A DNA stretch of 64,000 nucleotides from positions 434,001 to 498,000 of the forward strand of contig NZ_REFC01000014.1 of NCBI RefSeq assembly GCF_003688405.1, in the 5' to 3' direction. How positions within the stretch are numbered: the first letter of the stretch is position 1; every line of letters starts with the position of its first letter. Both the position numbers and the translations under genes were made by a program. A model generated the notes under the pieces. It was given only the letters and a program-made list of their open reading frames with translations, was not told the origin of the DNA and ran no database searches. This document shows, piece by piece, positions 18,208-26,911 of this stretch. The DNA comes from Ulvibacter antarcticus (GTDB taxonomy: Bacteria; Bacteroidota; Bacteroidia; Flavobacteriales; Flavobacteriaceae).

Positions 18208-19202
18208 AATTTTCACTTATAGTCTGTACCTATATGCGTCCCGAACCACTTCTGAAACTTCTGAAGTCGGTACAGGAACAGCTTTTGTATCCAGATCAGA
18301 TTATTATCGTGGATGGCTCGACGAACGATGAAACATTGGGAATGTTGGGTGCAAATTCTTTTAAGAATCTTGAATATTTTAAGGTTTCAGATGAAGAACG
18401 AGGGCTTACGAAACAACGGAATTTTGGTATTGAAAAAGTGCTCGATTCTATGGATATTGTGTGTTTTCTCGACGATGATATTGTTTTGACGCAGACATAT
18501 TTTAAGACTTTAATTGAAACATACGCTGTGTTTCCTAATGCATTGGGAGTGGGCGGATATATTAGCAATGAAGTCGATTGGCGACTTTTAAATCCTTCCG
18601 AAGGAACCCAAATTGATCAATTTGTATACGACGGTTGGGTTCGAAAAGACGGATCCCGCTTTGTACTTCGGAAGAAATTAGGACTCGATGCCGATCGTAA
18701 ACCAGCACATTTACCCGATTTCGCACATGGACGTAGCGTTAGTTTTTTGCCTCCATCCGGAAAGACGTATAAAGTTGAACAGTTTATGGGAGGTGTTGCT
18801 TCCTATAAAAAAGAGGTGTTGGATCTGCATAAATTTTCGGAGTATTTTGAAGGTTACGGGCTTTATGAAGATGCCGATTTTACCTTACGATTATCAAAAA
18901 TGGGAGAATTGTATGTGAATACAGCGGCTCAATTGTCACATTTTCATGAAGCTTCCGGACGACCAAATCAGTACTCTTATGGAAAAATGGTGGTGCGAAA
19001 TGGCTGGTACGTTTGGCGGGTACGACATCCAAAACCCTCATTTAAGGCTAGAATTAAATGGAATGCCACTGCTTTTCTGTTAACTTTGATTCGATTTTTG
19101 AATGCCGTCACAAGTAATGAGAAGAAAAAGGCCTTTACTGAGGCCATGGGTAGGACTGCCGGCTGGTTAAGTCTAATATTCAATAAACCCCGAATCGAGT
19201 GA
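18204..19202 (+). CDS. GT2 glycosyltransferase
   Basis: This 332-residue family 2 enzyme shows FSLIVCTYMRPEPLLKLL, IIVDGSTNDET, RGLTKQRNFGIEK and VCFLDDDIVL (metal-binding DDD). FMGGVASYKKEVLDLHKFSEYFEGYGLYEDADFTLRL contains the acceptor-side ED motif. ATGA overlap upstream and GTGA overlap downstream place it inside a translationally coupled run from 15530 to 21375. A C-terminal hydrophobic segment (AFLLTLIRFLNAV) may help membrane association. Confidence 0.89.
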   Translation: MKFSLIVCTYMRPEPLLKLLKSVQEQLLYPDQIIIVDGSTNDETLGMLGANSFKNLEYFKVSDEERGLTKQRNFGIEKVLDSMDIVCFLDDDIVLTQTYFKTLIETYAVFPNALGVGGYISNEVDWRLLNPSEGTQIDQFVYDGWVRKDGSRFVLRKKLGLDADRKPAHLPDFAHGRSVSFLPPSGKTYKVEQFMGGVASYKKEVLDLHKFSEYFEGYGLYEDADFTLRLSKMGELYVNTAAQLSHFHEASGRPNQYSYGKMVVRNGWYVWRVRHPKPSFKARIKWNATAFLLTLIRFLNAVTSNEKKKAFTEAMGRTAGWLSLIFNKPRIE

Positions 19203-20317
19203 AGTTTGTAATAATAACACATGCCGAGCATATGAAAAAGGAGGGTAAAGTCTATTCTTATGGACCTTATGTTCGCGAAATGAACCTTTGGTGTAAGCAT
19301 GTGGATGAAGTATTGGTGGTAGCGCCTTTCTCTTCGGAAGCACCTTCAAAAATAGATCTTCCTTACCTTCAGACGAATGTTACATTACAACACATACCGG
19401 CAATTTCACTAACATCTCCTTCTGAAGTATTAAAAACCATCATTAAGATTCCGTTAGTAAAATGGAGGATTTTTAACGCCATGCGAAAGGCAGATCATAT
19501 TCATTTGCGCTGTCCGGGGAATATCGGATTATTAGGTTGCTTTATTCAGATCGTTTTTCCGAAGAAAACAAAAACTGCTAAATATGCGGGCAATTGGGAT
19601 CCAAAGGCAGAACAACCATGGAGCTACAAACTCCAAAAATGGTTGCTGAGCAATACATTTTTAACGAAAAATATGCAGGTGTTGGTTTATGGAGAATGGC
19701 CAATGCAAACTAAAAACATTAAATCCTTTTTTACTGCAACTTATAAGGCAAGTCAAATTAAAGAAAGCGTGCTAAGAACATTTCAAACACCATATAGATT
19801 TGTATTTGTAGGTAGTTTGTCCCCTGGAAAGAGACCATTATATGCAGTTCAGTTGGTGGAAACCATTAAAAACAAGGGATTCGATGTGTTTTTAGATATT
19901 TATGGAGATGGAGTCGAAAGAGCCGCATTGGAAGCTTATATTACAGAAAATGAACTGTCTGAACGTATAAGCTTGCATGGAAATCAAACTTCGGAAACTG
20001 TAGAGAAAGCATACACAAACTCAGATTTTATGATATTACCATCGAAATCTGAAGGATGGCCAAAAGTGGTAGCAGAAGCTATGTTTTGGGGAGTAATTCC
20101 AATCGTGACTAAAATTTCATGTGTGCCTTGGATGCTGGAAGAAGGTGAAAGAGGAGTCTTGATCGATGTAGATTTAGAAACTGATACTGCCAAGTTAGTT
20201 TCACTTATCAAAAATCCCCAAAACCTGGGTAGTATGAGTTCAAAAGCAAAAACTTGGTCACAAAACTACACTCTGGATTCTTTCGAAGCGGAAATTGAAA
20301 AATTGATTCACCCATGA
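19199..20317 (+). CDS. GT4 family glycosyltransferase, GTG start
   Basis: This 372-residue GT-B enzyme starts at GTG inside the stop of the preceding gene. FVFVGSLSPGKRPLYAVQLVETI begins the C-terminal nucleotide-sugar-binding domain. ILPSKSEGWPKVVAEAMFWGVIPIVTKISCVPWML is the EX7E donor motif. The N-terminal domain is short on the usual glycine-rich loop but keeps HLRCPGNIGLLG. Its product probably acts on the growing lipid-linked oligosaccharide. A 4-nt overlap (ATGA) leads into another GT4 gene. Confidence 0.87.
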   Translation: MKFVIITHAEHMKKEGKVYSYGPYVREMNLWCKHVDEVLVVAPFSSEAPSKIDLPYLQTNVTLQHIPAISLTSPSEVLKTIIKIPLVKWRIFNAMRKADHIHLRCPGNIGLLGCFIQIVFPKKTKTAKYAGNWDPKAEQPWSYKLQKWLLSNTFLTKNMQVLVYGEWPMQTKNIKSFFTATYKASQIKESVLRTFQTPYRFVFVGSLSPGKRPLYAVQLVETIKNKGFDVFLDIYGDGVERAALEAYITENELSERISLHGNQTSETVEKAYTNSDFMILPSKSEGWPKVVAEAMFWGVIPIVTKISCVPWMLEEGERGVLIDVDLETDTAKLVSLIKNPQNLGSMSSKAKTWSQNYTLDSFEAEIEKLIHP

Positions 20318-21375
20318 GAGTGCTACAACTTATAGATTCTTTGAACGCGGGAGGTGCCGAACGAATGGCAGTAGGATACGCCAATGCGTTGTCGACACAA
20401 ATTGAAGGCTCTCATTTATGTGTCACCAGAGAAGAAGGTATTTTAAAAGAGACCGTGAGTCCATCGGTTGGTTATTTGTTTTTGAATAAGAAGAAGACCT
20501 TCGATAACGGTGCACTGCTTAATTTAAAGAATTATATAAAGGAGAATAAGATAACCATCATCCATGCCCATACTACTTCATATTTCTTTGCGATTCTTTT
20601 AAAATTGCGATATCCAAGTGTAAAAGTCATTTGGCATGAACATCAAGGGAACCGGGTGAAGATGCAAAGGAAAGATAATCGCGCACTTTATTTTTGTTCC
20701 TTGTTTTTTAGCGCGATTTTCACCGTAAATGAAGAATTGACACTTTGGTGCAGAAAGCATTTGAGTACTAAAAAAGTGGAATATATTCCAAATTTCGTTC
20801 AACAACCTTCTCAAGTTACAGCTATTGATGATCGAAAGGAAGAAATTATTTGTGTTGCTAATTTAAAGGCACCAAAGAATCATTTGAATCTACTAAAAGC
20901 TTTTAATAAAGTACATTTAAGCCATCCCAATTGGAAGTTAATCTTGGTAGGCAGAAAAGAAGAAGGCAGTTATCTGGTAGAATTGAAGAATTTTATTTCA
21001 GAAAACAATTTGAATTCTGTCGTAAATTTACTTGGCGAAAGAGCAGATGTGATGGAGTTAATGAATCGAGCTTCTATTGGTGTACTATCATCAGATAATG
21101 AAGGCTTGCCCGTAGCTCTTCTCGAGTATGGAATGTGTAAACTGGCTGTAGTAACCACCGATGTTGGGCACTGCTCTAAGGTGATTAATGGTTATGGAAA
21201 AGTGGTTGATGCAGGCAATTATGATGCTCTTGCTAACGGGATAATCGATTACATTACAAATGACTCTAAGCGAAAGAAGGATGCATCCGAATTTTATCAT
21301 CATATTGAAGCCTCGTATTCTGTTACCTCAGTATTGCCAAAAATTATAAGTTTGTATAAAGAAATAGCCTATTAA
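20314..21375 (+). CDS. GT4 family glycosyltransferase
   Basis: This 353-residue protein opens with VLQLIDSLNAGGAERMAVGYANAL, a classical GT4 acceptor-side motif (LxxGGAExxxxxL). HAHTTSYFFAILLKLRYPSVKVIWHEHQGNR follows. IICVANLKAPKNHLNLLKAF starts the donor domain, and VLSSDNEGLPVALLEYGMCKLAVVTTDVGHC is the EX7E motif. It is retaining and cytoplasmic. ATGA overlap with the upstream gene. Confidence 0.92.
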   Translation: MRVLQLIDSLNAGGAERMAVGYANALSTQIEGSHLCVTREEGILKETVSPSVGYLFLNKKKTFDNGALLNLKNYIKENKITIIHAHTTSYFFAILLKLRYPSVKVIWHEHQGNRVKMQRKDNRALYFCSLFFSAIFTVNEELTLWCRKHLSTKKVEYIPNFVQQPSQVTAIDDRKEEIICVANLKAPKNHLNLLKAFNKVHLSHPNWKLILVGRKEEGSYLVELKNFISENNLNSVVNLLGERADVMELMNRASIGVLSSDNEGLPVALLEYGMCKLAVVTTDVGHCSKVINGYGKVVDAGNYDALANGIIDYITNDSKRKKDASEFYHHIEASYSVTSVLPKIISLYKEIAY

Positions 21376-21403
21376 ATCACTTTCAAAAATAAAGTACACT
21401 CAG

Positions 21404-22717
21404 TTGGTTGCATTGCATGTTGCTATGGGAGTAGGAATCTTTATTTTTCCTCTGCTGGCTAAACTGATATTACCCCTTGTAATCTTGTTTTTTCTTTATT
21501 TATTGTTGTCTAATAACAACAGACAGGACGAAGCATTAATGGCTGCTGCTTATATTATGGGTTTTGAAGTGCTATCACGTATGACAGGCACTTCGTTTTC
21601 GTATGAGTTTGCTAAGTATGCAGTAATCGCTTTTCTATTTATTGGTATGTTTTATAGAGGATTTCATCGAAAATCCTGGCCTTATATTTTCTTTATATTC
21701 CTCCTCGTTCCCGGGATTATATTTTCGGCAATAAATTTATCTTACGATGCTAACGTTGCTAATGCCATCGGTTTTAATTTAAGTGGCCCAATTTGTTTAG
21801 CTACAAGTGCCCTTTATTGTTACGATCGAAAAATGAATTTTGCACGGCTTCAAATAATATTAGTATGTATCTATCTTCCTTTAATAACTATGATCGTCTA
21901 TTTGTATCTCTATACACCAGATCTAAGGGATTCACTAACTAGTACAGGATCTAACTTCGAGGCTTCCGGTGGATACGGACCGAATCAGGTGGCAACAATA
22001 CTTGGATTGGGAATGTTTATTTTATTTTCCAGATTACTAACGGTAAAAAACCGAATGGTCAATATTGTAGATCTGGTTTTGCTAGGCCTAATGAGTTATC
22101 GGGCAATTATTACATTTTCGCGTGGTGGAGTGTTTACTGCAGCAATTTGCGCGCTCTTGTTTCTCTACTTTTATTTTAAATGGCTTCCTGCCGATAAAAA
22201 AGCGAGTCTCTTGCCTAAGGTTGGAATTATTTCGGCTGTATTAGTTGGAACTTGGTTTGTTTCTGTAATTTTTACATCGGGCCTTATTATTAATAGGTAT
22301 TCGAATGAAGATGCCGCTGGAAGATTAAAAAGCGATATCACGACAGGAAGATCTGAATTAATCGATTCTGAGTTATCTGCTTTCTTTGAAAATCCGATCT
22401 TTGGAATTGGTGTTGGAAAAATTAAAGAATACCGATTTGAAAGGACAGGTATACTCTCAGCAACGCATAATGAAACCAGTAGGATGTTATCGGAGCATGG
22501 AATTTTAGGTCTTATCGGACTCATGATTTTATTTATAACGCCTATGGTTTTTAGGATTAGAAATAGATCAAATTTCTTTCTGTTCTCCTTTTTAGCATTC
22601 TGGTTTTTAACGATCAATCACTCGTCTATGCGAATCGCTGCACCGGCATTTGTTTACGGACTCTGCTTAATAACATTAATCGATGGAAAAAAGAAGCCTG
22701 CTTTACGTAGGAAATAA
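21404..22717 (+). CDS. Wzy-like O-antigen polymerase/ligase membrane protein
   Basis: This polytopic membrane protein (437 residues from TTG 21404) has about ten hydrophobic segments and the Wzy_C/O-antigen-ligase core: ITFSRGGVFTAAICALLFL, then a periplasmic loop with TTGRSELIDSELSAFFENPIFGIGVGK and ATHNETSRMLSEHGILGLIGLMILF. It polymerises repeat units or ligates the glycan at the periplasmic side. The start is uncertain: the frame is open upstream to 21368 with only ATT (21371) and ATA as earlier candidates, and the next ATG is at 21425. It overlaps the next gene by 35 nt. Confidence 0.85.
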   Translation: MVALHVAMGVGIFIFPLLAKLILPLVILFFLYLLLSNNNRQDEALMAAAYIMGFEVLSRMTGTSFSYEFAKYAVIAFLFIGMFYRGFHRKSWPYIFFIFLLVPGIIFSAINLSYDANVANAIGFNLSGPICLATSALYCYDRKMNFARLQIILVCIYLPLITMIVYLYLYTPDLRDSLTSTGSNFEASGGYGPNQVATILGLGMFILFSRLLTVKNRMVNIVDLVLLGLMSYRAIITFSRGGVFTAAICALLFLYFYFKWLPADKKASLLPKVGIISAVLVGTWFVSVIFTSGLIINRYSNEDAAGRLKSDITTGRSELIDSELSAFFENPIFGIGVGKIKEYRFERTGILSATHNETSRMLSEHGILGLIGLMILFITPMVFRIRNRSNFFLFSFLAFWFLTINHSSMRIAAPAFVYGLCLITLIDGKKKPALRRK

Positions 22718-23702
22718 ATTAAGCACCAAAGGCGTTACGGCATCGACTATTGATAGTTTAAGCACCTTATTGGAAGAAGAAGACTATAAAGTATACACTG
22801 CGTCCTCCTTTAAAAATAAACTGCTTCGGTTCTTAGATATGCTATGGGCGGTTTTACGCTATTCTAAAAAGGTATCAGTTGTCTTAATAGATACTTACAG
22901 CACTCAAAATTTCTATTATGCAGTGGCTGTAGCAAAACTGTGTAGAATGCTTGGATTGGACTACATTCCTATTTTACATGGTGGAAATCTACCCGACCGA
23001 CTTAAAAAGAGTCCGGTGTTGTCAAGAAAATTGTTTAAAAATGCCAAGTCAAACGTTTCTCCATCAATGTATTTGATAGAAGCGTTTAAATCGCATGGCT
23101 TTGATAATCTAACCCACATTCCAAATTCAATTGAACTAGAAAATTATCCTTTTTTACTTCGGAAGGAATTGCAACCTAAACTTTTATGGGTGCGTTCGTT
23201 TACAGAAATTTACAATCCGTTGCTAGCCTTGGATGTGGTCGAATTACTTCAGAAGAAAGGAATAGACGTTTCACTCACCATGGTTGGACCGGAAAAAGAT
23301 GGTTCTCTGGAAAAGTGTGAAAAGGAAGTAGAGAAGCGGAATCTCCCAGTCACGTTCACAGGAAAATTGAAAAAATCGGAATGGTTACTTCTTTCCGAAG
23401 ATCATGATATTTTTATAAATACTACGAATTTCGATAATACACCGGTGAGTGTGATTGAAGCAATGGCGCTCGGACTTCCTGTAATATCCACAAATGTAGG
23501 GGGAATTCCGCACTTAATTTCCGACAAACAGACCGGAATTCTAGTGCCGCCAAATGATTCAGCAGCAATTGAAAAAGCTATAAATCAACTTCTTAACGAA
23601 CCCGATTTAGGGCTTACGATCTCCAAAAATGCACGAAAAAGTATAGAAACCTTCGACTGGCAAAAGGTAAAAGTCCGATGGCATGTCCTTTTGAACGAAT
23701 AA
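22683..23702 (+). CDS. GT4 family glycosyltransferase
   Basis: This 339-residue GT-B protein opens with LLYVGNKLSTKGVTASTIDSLSTLL. The N-terminal domain includes IPILHGGNLPDRLKKSP. The donor domain shows LLWVRSFTEIYNPLLALDVVELL and INTTNFDNTPVSVIEAMALGLPVISTNVGGIPHL, an EX7E-like motif with the first Glu replaced by Asn/Asp (NFDNTPVSVIE). Its ATG lies 35 nt inside the Wzy gene, an unusually long overlap for this locus. It ends within the coding-compatible frame upstream of the sugar-1-phosphate transferase. Confidence 0.88.
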   Translation: MEKRSLLYVGNKLSTKGVTASTIDSLSTLLEEEDYKVYTASSFKNKLLRFLDMLWAVLRYSKKVSVVLIDTYSTQNFYYAVAVAKLCRMLGLDYIPILHGGNLPDRLKKSPVLSRKLFKNAKSNVSPSMYLIEAFKSHGFDNLTHIPNSIELENYPFLLRKELQPKLLWVRSFTEIYNPLLALDVVELLQKKGIDVSLTMVGPEKDGSLEKCEKEVEKRNLPVTFTGKLKKSEWLLLSEDHDIFINTTNFDNTPVSVIEAMALGLPVISTNVGGIPHLISDKQTGILVPPNDSAAIEKAINQLLNEPDLGLTISKNARKSIETFDWQKVKVRWHVLLNE

Positions 23703-23707
23703 ATACT

Positions 23708-23715
23708 TATTTTTG
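23708..23715 (+). promoter_or_regulatory. Candidate -7 element before the sugar transferase
   Basis: TATTTTTG matches TAnnTTTG just after the upstream stop, 19 nt before ATG 23735. A TTTTG lies at 23689-23693, closer than the ideal -33 spacing. If real, the terminal gene of the locus has its own promoter, and the upstream in-frame ATG at 23678 cannot be its start. Confidence 0.45.
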
Positions 23716-23734
23716 CACATGCCAAAACCAGATC

Positions 23735-25129
23735 ATGGACCAAAAGTCTAGTATTCACTTTGATATTTCGGAAAGAAAAGTACTATTGCGCATACTGGAC
23801 GTAGTAAGTGTATTGGGACTGCTTTATATAGTAGGTCAAGTGTTTGATTTCGATTACTTTAAGATTAATTCTACACACTGGGTTTGGTCTATTGTATTAG
23901 GACTATACCTTACAATTTTTGCTACTATTTTTGAACTTTATGACTTGCAGAAGGCGAGCAAATTCGAAGTTGTAGTTCAGAATGTAATCCTTACATCTTC
24001 GGTAACAGTACTCTTTTATCTACTTACACCCTTTTTCACTCCAACTTTGCCTGTAAATCGATTGCAGATTGTTTATTTCTATATTTCGGTAAATGTTTCG
24101 CTTTTTCTTTGGCGATATGCATATATAGTATTGGTTTCGGCACCTCGATTTTTTAAAAGGATATTACTCATTGGAGATGCATCCGATATTGACACCATTG
24201 TGACTTCCCTTCAAAAATCGGATCCCAATTATAAAGTTGTTGGTTTTATCAATACGAGTAAAGAGAAATATGTGGCCCCTCATTTTAGAGAGTTTGACGA
24301 GTATAAAGTAAAAGAGATCGACAAAATTGTAAGAACAAAATCAATTTCCGAGATTGTTGTCGCAACTCCTCAATCCAGTGGGATGACTGTTAAACTATAC
24401 AATAAACTCATTGTCTTATTGGAAGGTGGCCTGTCTATTCGGGCGTATACTCAGGTGTACGAAGAAATTACGCATCGAATTCCAGTACAGCATGTGGATA
24501 AGGATTTTTATAATTTTTTCCCATTTAGTCGCAGTAATCAAAACAAGCTTTATCTTTTCTTTCACAGGATATTAGATCTTTTGTTTTCAGTGATAGGACT
24601 CGTTTTCGGACTTATTTTGTTTCCTGTTATTCTCTTCGGAAACCTTTTCGCAAATAAGGGACCTTTGTTTTACACTCAAATACGTGTTGGTAAAAACGGG
24701 CAGCATTTTAAGATTTACAAATTAAGAAGCATGGTGACCGATGCAGAGAAAGATGGGGCTCAATTTGCTTCTGCCGGCGACTCCAGAGTTACCAAATTTG
24801 GGCGTTTTCTTCGGAAATCCCGTTTCGATGAAATCCCGCAGTTTATTAACGTAATACTAGGAGATATGAGTGTAATAGGACCCAGACCCGAGCGACCGGT
24901 ATTTGTGAAAGAACTCTCCGATAAAATTCCTTTTTACGAAGTGCGACACTTAGTAAAACCAGGAGTAACCGGCTGGGCACAGGTAAACGCCAAATACGGT
25001 TCTTCGGAAGAAGACGCACTAGAAAAACTCCAATACGATCTTTATTACATCAAACACCGAAGCCTGTTTCTAGATATCAGTATTGTAATAAAGACCTTAA
25101 GTACGATCATTTTCTATAGAGGACAGTAA
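23735..25129 (+). CDS. Polyprenyl-phosphate sugar-1-phosphate transferase (initiating)
   Basis: This 464-residue PNPT/PHPT enzyme of the WbaP/WcaJ type starts repeat-unit synthesis by moving a sugar-1-phosphate from a UDP-sugar to undecaprenyl phosphate. Four N-terminal membrane segments are followed by a CoA-binding-like Rossmann domain (KRILLIGDASDIDTIV). One more hydrophobic segment (LLFSVIGLVFGLILFPVILF) precedes the bacterial sugar transferase domain: KIYKLRSM, FGRFLRKSRFDEIPQ and MSVIGPRPERP. I prefer ATG 23735 over 23678 because the longer start overlaps the previous gene and a -7 box. It closes the locus. Confidence 0.93.
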   Translation: MDQKSSIHFDISERKVLLRILDVVSVLGLLYIVGQVFDFDYFKINSTHWVWSIVLGLYLTIFATIFELYDLQKASKFEVVVQNVILTSSVTVLFYLLTPFFTPTLPVNRLQIVYFYISVNVSLFLWRYAYIVLVSAPRFFKRILLIGDASDIDTIVTSLQKSDPNYKVVGFINTSKEKYVAPHFREFDEYKVKEIDKIVRTKSISEIVVATPQSSGMTVKLYNKLIVLLEGGLSIRAYTQVYEEITHRIPVQHVDKDFYNFFPFSRSNQNKLYLFFHRILDLLFSVIGLVFGLILFPVILFGNLFANKGPLFYTQIRVGKNGQHFKIYKLRSMVTDAEKDGAQFASAGDSRVTKFGRFLRKSRFDEIPQFINVILGDMSVIGPRPERPVFVKELSDKIPFYEVRHLVKPGVTGWAQVNAKYGSSEEDALEKLQYDLYYIKHRSLFLDISIVIKTLSTIIFYRGQ

Positions 25130-25140
25130 AAAATTAAATC

Positions 25141-25170
25141 CCAAATTTCAAATCCCAAATTCCAAAGATT
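25141..25170. repeat. Short imperfect direct repeats after the polysaccharide locus
   Basis: AAATCCCAAATTTCAAATCC-type units are repeated imperfectly right after the last stop codon. Such C/A-rich spacer words are common between convergent genes in Flavobacteriia (general knowledge). No coding potential or hairpin is visible. Confidence 0.45.
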
Positions 25171-25178
25171 GTCACTTC

Positions 25179-25448
25179 GAGTGATTTTTAATGACCAGAG
25201 GGAATAAAAATAGTATCGAGAAGGAGTGATTTTTAATGACCAGAGGGAATAAAAATAGTATCGAGAAGGAGTGATTTTTAATGACCAGAGGGAATAAAAA
25301 TAGTATCGAGAAGGAGTGATTTTTAATGACCAGAGGGAATAAAAATAGTATCGAGAAGGAGTGATTTTTAATGACCAGAGGGAATAAAAATAGTATCGAG
25401 AAGGAGTGATTTTTAATGACCAGAGGGAATAAATCCCGAAGCTTCGGG
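25179..25448. repeat. 45-bp tandem repeat array, five perfect copies plus one variant
   Basis: Units begin with GAGTGATTTTTAATGACC at 25179, 25224, 25269, 25314, 25359 and 25404. The first five are identical over 45 bp. The sixth diverges after 30 bp, gaining the perfect 14-bp palindrome CCCGAAGCTTCGGG before rejoining at GTATCGAGAA. The upstream flank GTCACTTCGAGTG and downstream copies of GTATCGAGAA with CACTTCGAGTG (25449-25520) show that the array grew from a dispersed element of the TTCGAGTG family. Each unit contains TAATGA stops, so it is not coding. Identity of the copies implies recent expansion. Confidence 0.95.
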
Positions 25449-25571
25449 AGTATCGAGAACCTCTGTCACTTCGAGTGTTTTCATACCGACCATAAGGAGT
25501 GATGAAAAAGTATCGAGAAGGAGAAGAAAGAAGTTAGGATAACGTAGTATGTAGCGCAATTTTTTAATTTT

Positions 25572-25648
25572 GCTCACTCCTCACTCCTCACTCCTCACTC
25601 CTCACTCCTCACTCCTCACTGCTCACTGCTCACTGCTCACTGCTCACT
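25572..25648. repeat. Heptamer tandem array (CTCACTC/CTCACTG), 11 copies
   Basis: Eleven 7-bp units run without interruption: one GCTCACT, six CCTCACT and four GCTCACT. The array overlaps the stop codon and last codons of the minus-strand gene ending at 25630. Because seven is not a multiple of three, gain or loss of a copy changes the frame and thus the C-terminal tail of that protein. Confidence 0.95.
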
Positions 25649-26838
25649 TCATGTTTTCCAAAATACTGCATCAAATACAAATAGCGAATCCCTAGAGCAA
25701 TCAATAATGGCAATAGGCCAATGGCGAATTCTTGAACGCCTGTAATCCAATGTATGGTGAGCAAGGTCAGACACAGAATTAAGAATAATACATAACGCCT
25801 TAGCCATGTTTTTGGGTGTCTTTTAATAATTGCAAAGATAAATATCAACGAAAGCGGAACCGCCCATAGTAAGTTGTAATTGTTTGCTGTTGCAGAATGA
25901 TCTGTTGCAAACCAAAGTAATAATAATAGTATTCCAATAATTCCTGTAACAAAGAAAATAACAAGATCTAGAAAACGACTTCTTGTTTGCTTCTTGTTGT
26001 CTCTTATTGTTGTAAATACAATGAGTAAACCAAGGCATCCAAAAATAAACAAGGGGCTTGTGAAAAAATTGGATGATGGCATGTTTTCCGTTTCACTCAC
26101 TACATCCACAGTTTGTTTTACCAAAGGCACATCATTGCCATTTCTATGAATAACTGCATTTTCTGCGGCTTTAAACACATATTCGGGTAGAAACTGATAC
26201 TCAAGAGGGGAGGCTTTTCTATCGACTACTGCACCAATAGCCACATCCATCCCTAGGCTACCCCATGAATTGGCATTTACATTTTTCTGAATGAGTTGCC
26301 GAAACGTATAATCTTCAATAATATGGTCTGTTTTGTATTCCAGCTTATCTCCCAGTACTCCTGAAAGTACATCTCGCATCCTGGTGGCACAGTTATCATA
26401 GAAAAAATCGTATTTGTACTTCTTGTTTTCCGGCTTGGCATTATTCTGAAGGAAATCAAACAACTCCTGTTTCTCAGAAGAAGTCAGATCGAGTACTTGT
26501 TTTTTCACCCATCGGTTTTGACCTTTGTAATAGCTTACGAAAGGATTATAATTACTAACACCCAGTTCATACAACAATTTGCCTTGTGCAAACTTCAGAT
26601 AGAAATTTGGGGTATTGAAATCGTATCGCCCGTAATCATAAACTAGATCAATTCCCAAAGAAGGATCGGAAACATGATACCCATTATGGCCAAATGAATC
26701 GTTAAGTTGAGTGCCGGGACCAATAGTGAGAATACTTATTTCTGCATTTTCGGATAAATTGTTGAATTGTGCTTCGACAGTCAATGTTGTAAGCAGAACT
26801 AAAAGTAGAATGAATTTTTTAATCACAATGCTGTTCAA
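25630..26838 (-). CDS. DUF4105 (Lnb-type N-terminal domain) membrane protein
   Basis: The 402-residue protein has an N-terminal signal peptide (KKFILLLVLLTTLTVEAQ) and a periplasmic DUF4105 domain with LTIGPGTQLNDSFGHNGYHV, DLVYDYGRYDF and YDFFYDNCATRMRDVL; the Cys and His are conserved in the family. From about residue 270 there are five or so membrane helices. It is related to the Lnb lipoprotein N-acyltransferase domain, so lipoprotein processing is a possible role (inference). TTG 26838 is the furthest start; GTG at 26824 gives a tighter signal peptide. The last residues are encoded by the heptamer array. Confidence 0.82.
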   Translation of the reverse strand: MNSIVIKKFILLLVLLTTLTVEAQFNNLSENAEISILTIGPGTQLNDSFGHNGYHVSDPSLGIDLVYDYGRYDFNTPNFYLKFAQGKLLYELGVSNYNPFVSYYKGQNRWVKKQVLDLTSSEKQELFDFLQNNAKPENKKYKYDFFYDNCATRMRDVLSGVLGDKLEYKTDHIIEDYTFRQLIQKNVNANSWGSLGMDVAIGAVVDRKASPLEYQFLPEYVFKAAENAVIHRNGNDVPLVKQTVDVVSETENMPSSNFFTSPLFIFGCLGLLIVFTTIRDNKKQTRSRFLDLVIFFVTGIIGILLLLLWFATDHSATANNYNLLWAVPLSLIFIFAIIKRHPKTWLRRYVLFLILCLTLLTIHWITGVQEFAIGLLPLLIALGIRYLYLMQYFGKHEVSSEQ

Positions 26839-26911
26839 GGATTAGCTATTTTTTGAATTAACAAAGTTAAAGAAACTTTACTTCCAAAAGCCATAAAGTA
26901 GTCATTTGAAA

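Noticed and set aside
23678-23734. Upstream start of the sugar-1-phosphate transferase
   Set aside because: The segment overlaps the end of the previous gene and contains a candidate promoter; it is Cys-rich and unlike the family N-terminus.
25179-25448. CRISPR array
   Set aside because: The 45-bp units are directly adjacent with no unique spacers, and there are no cas genes in the window.
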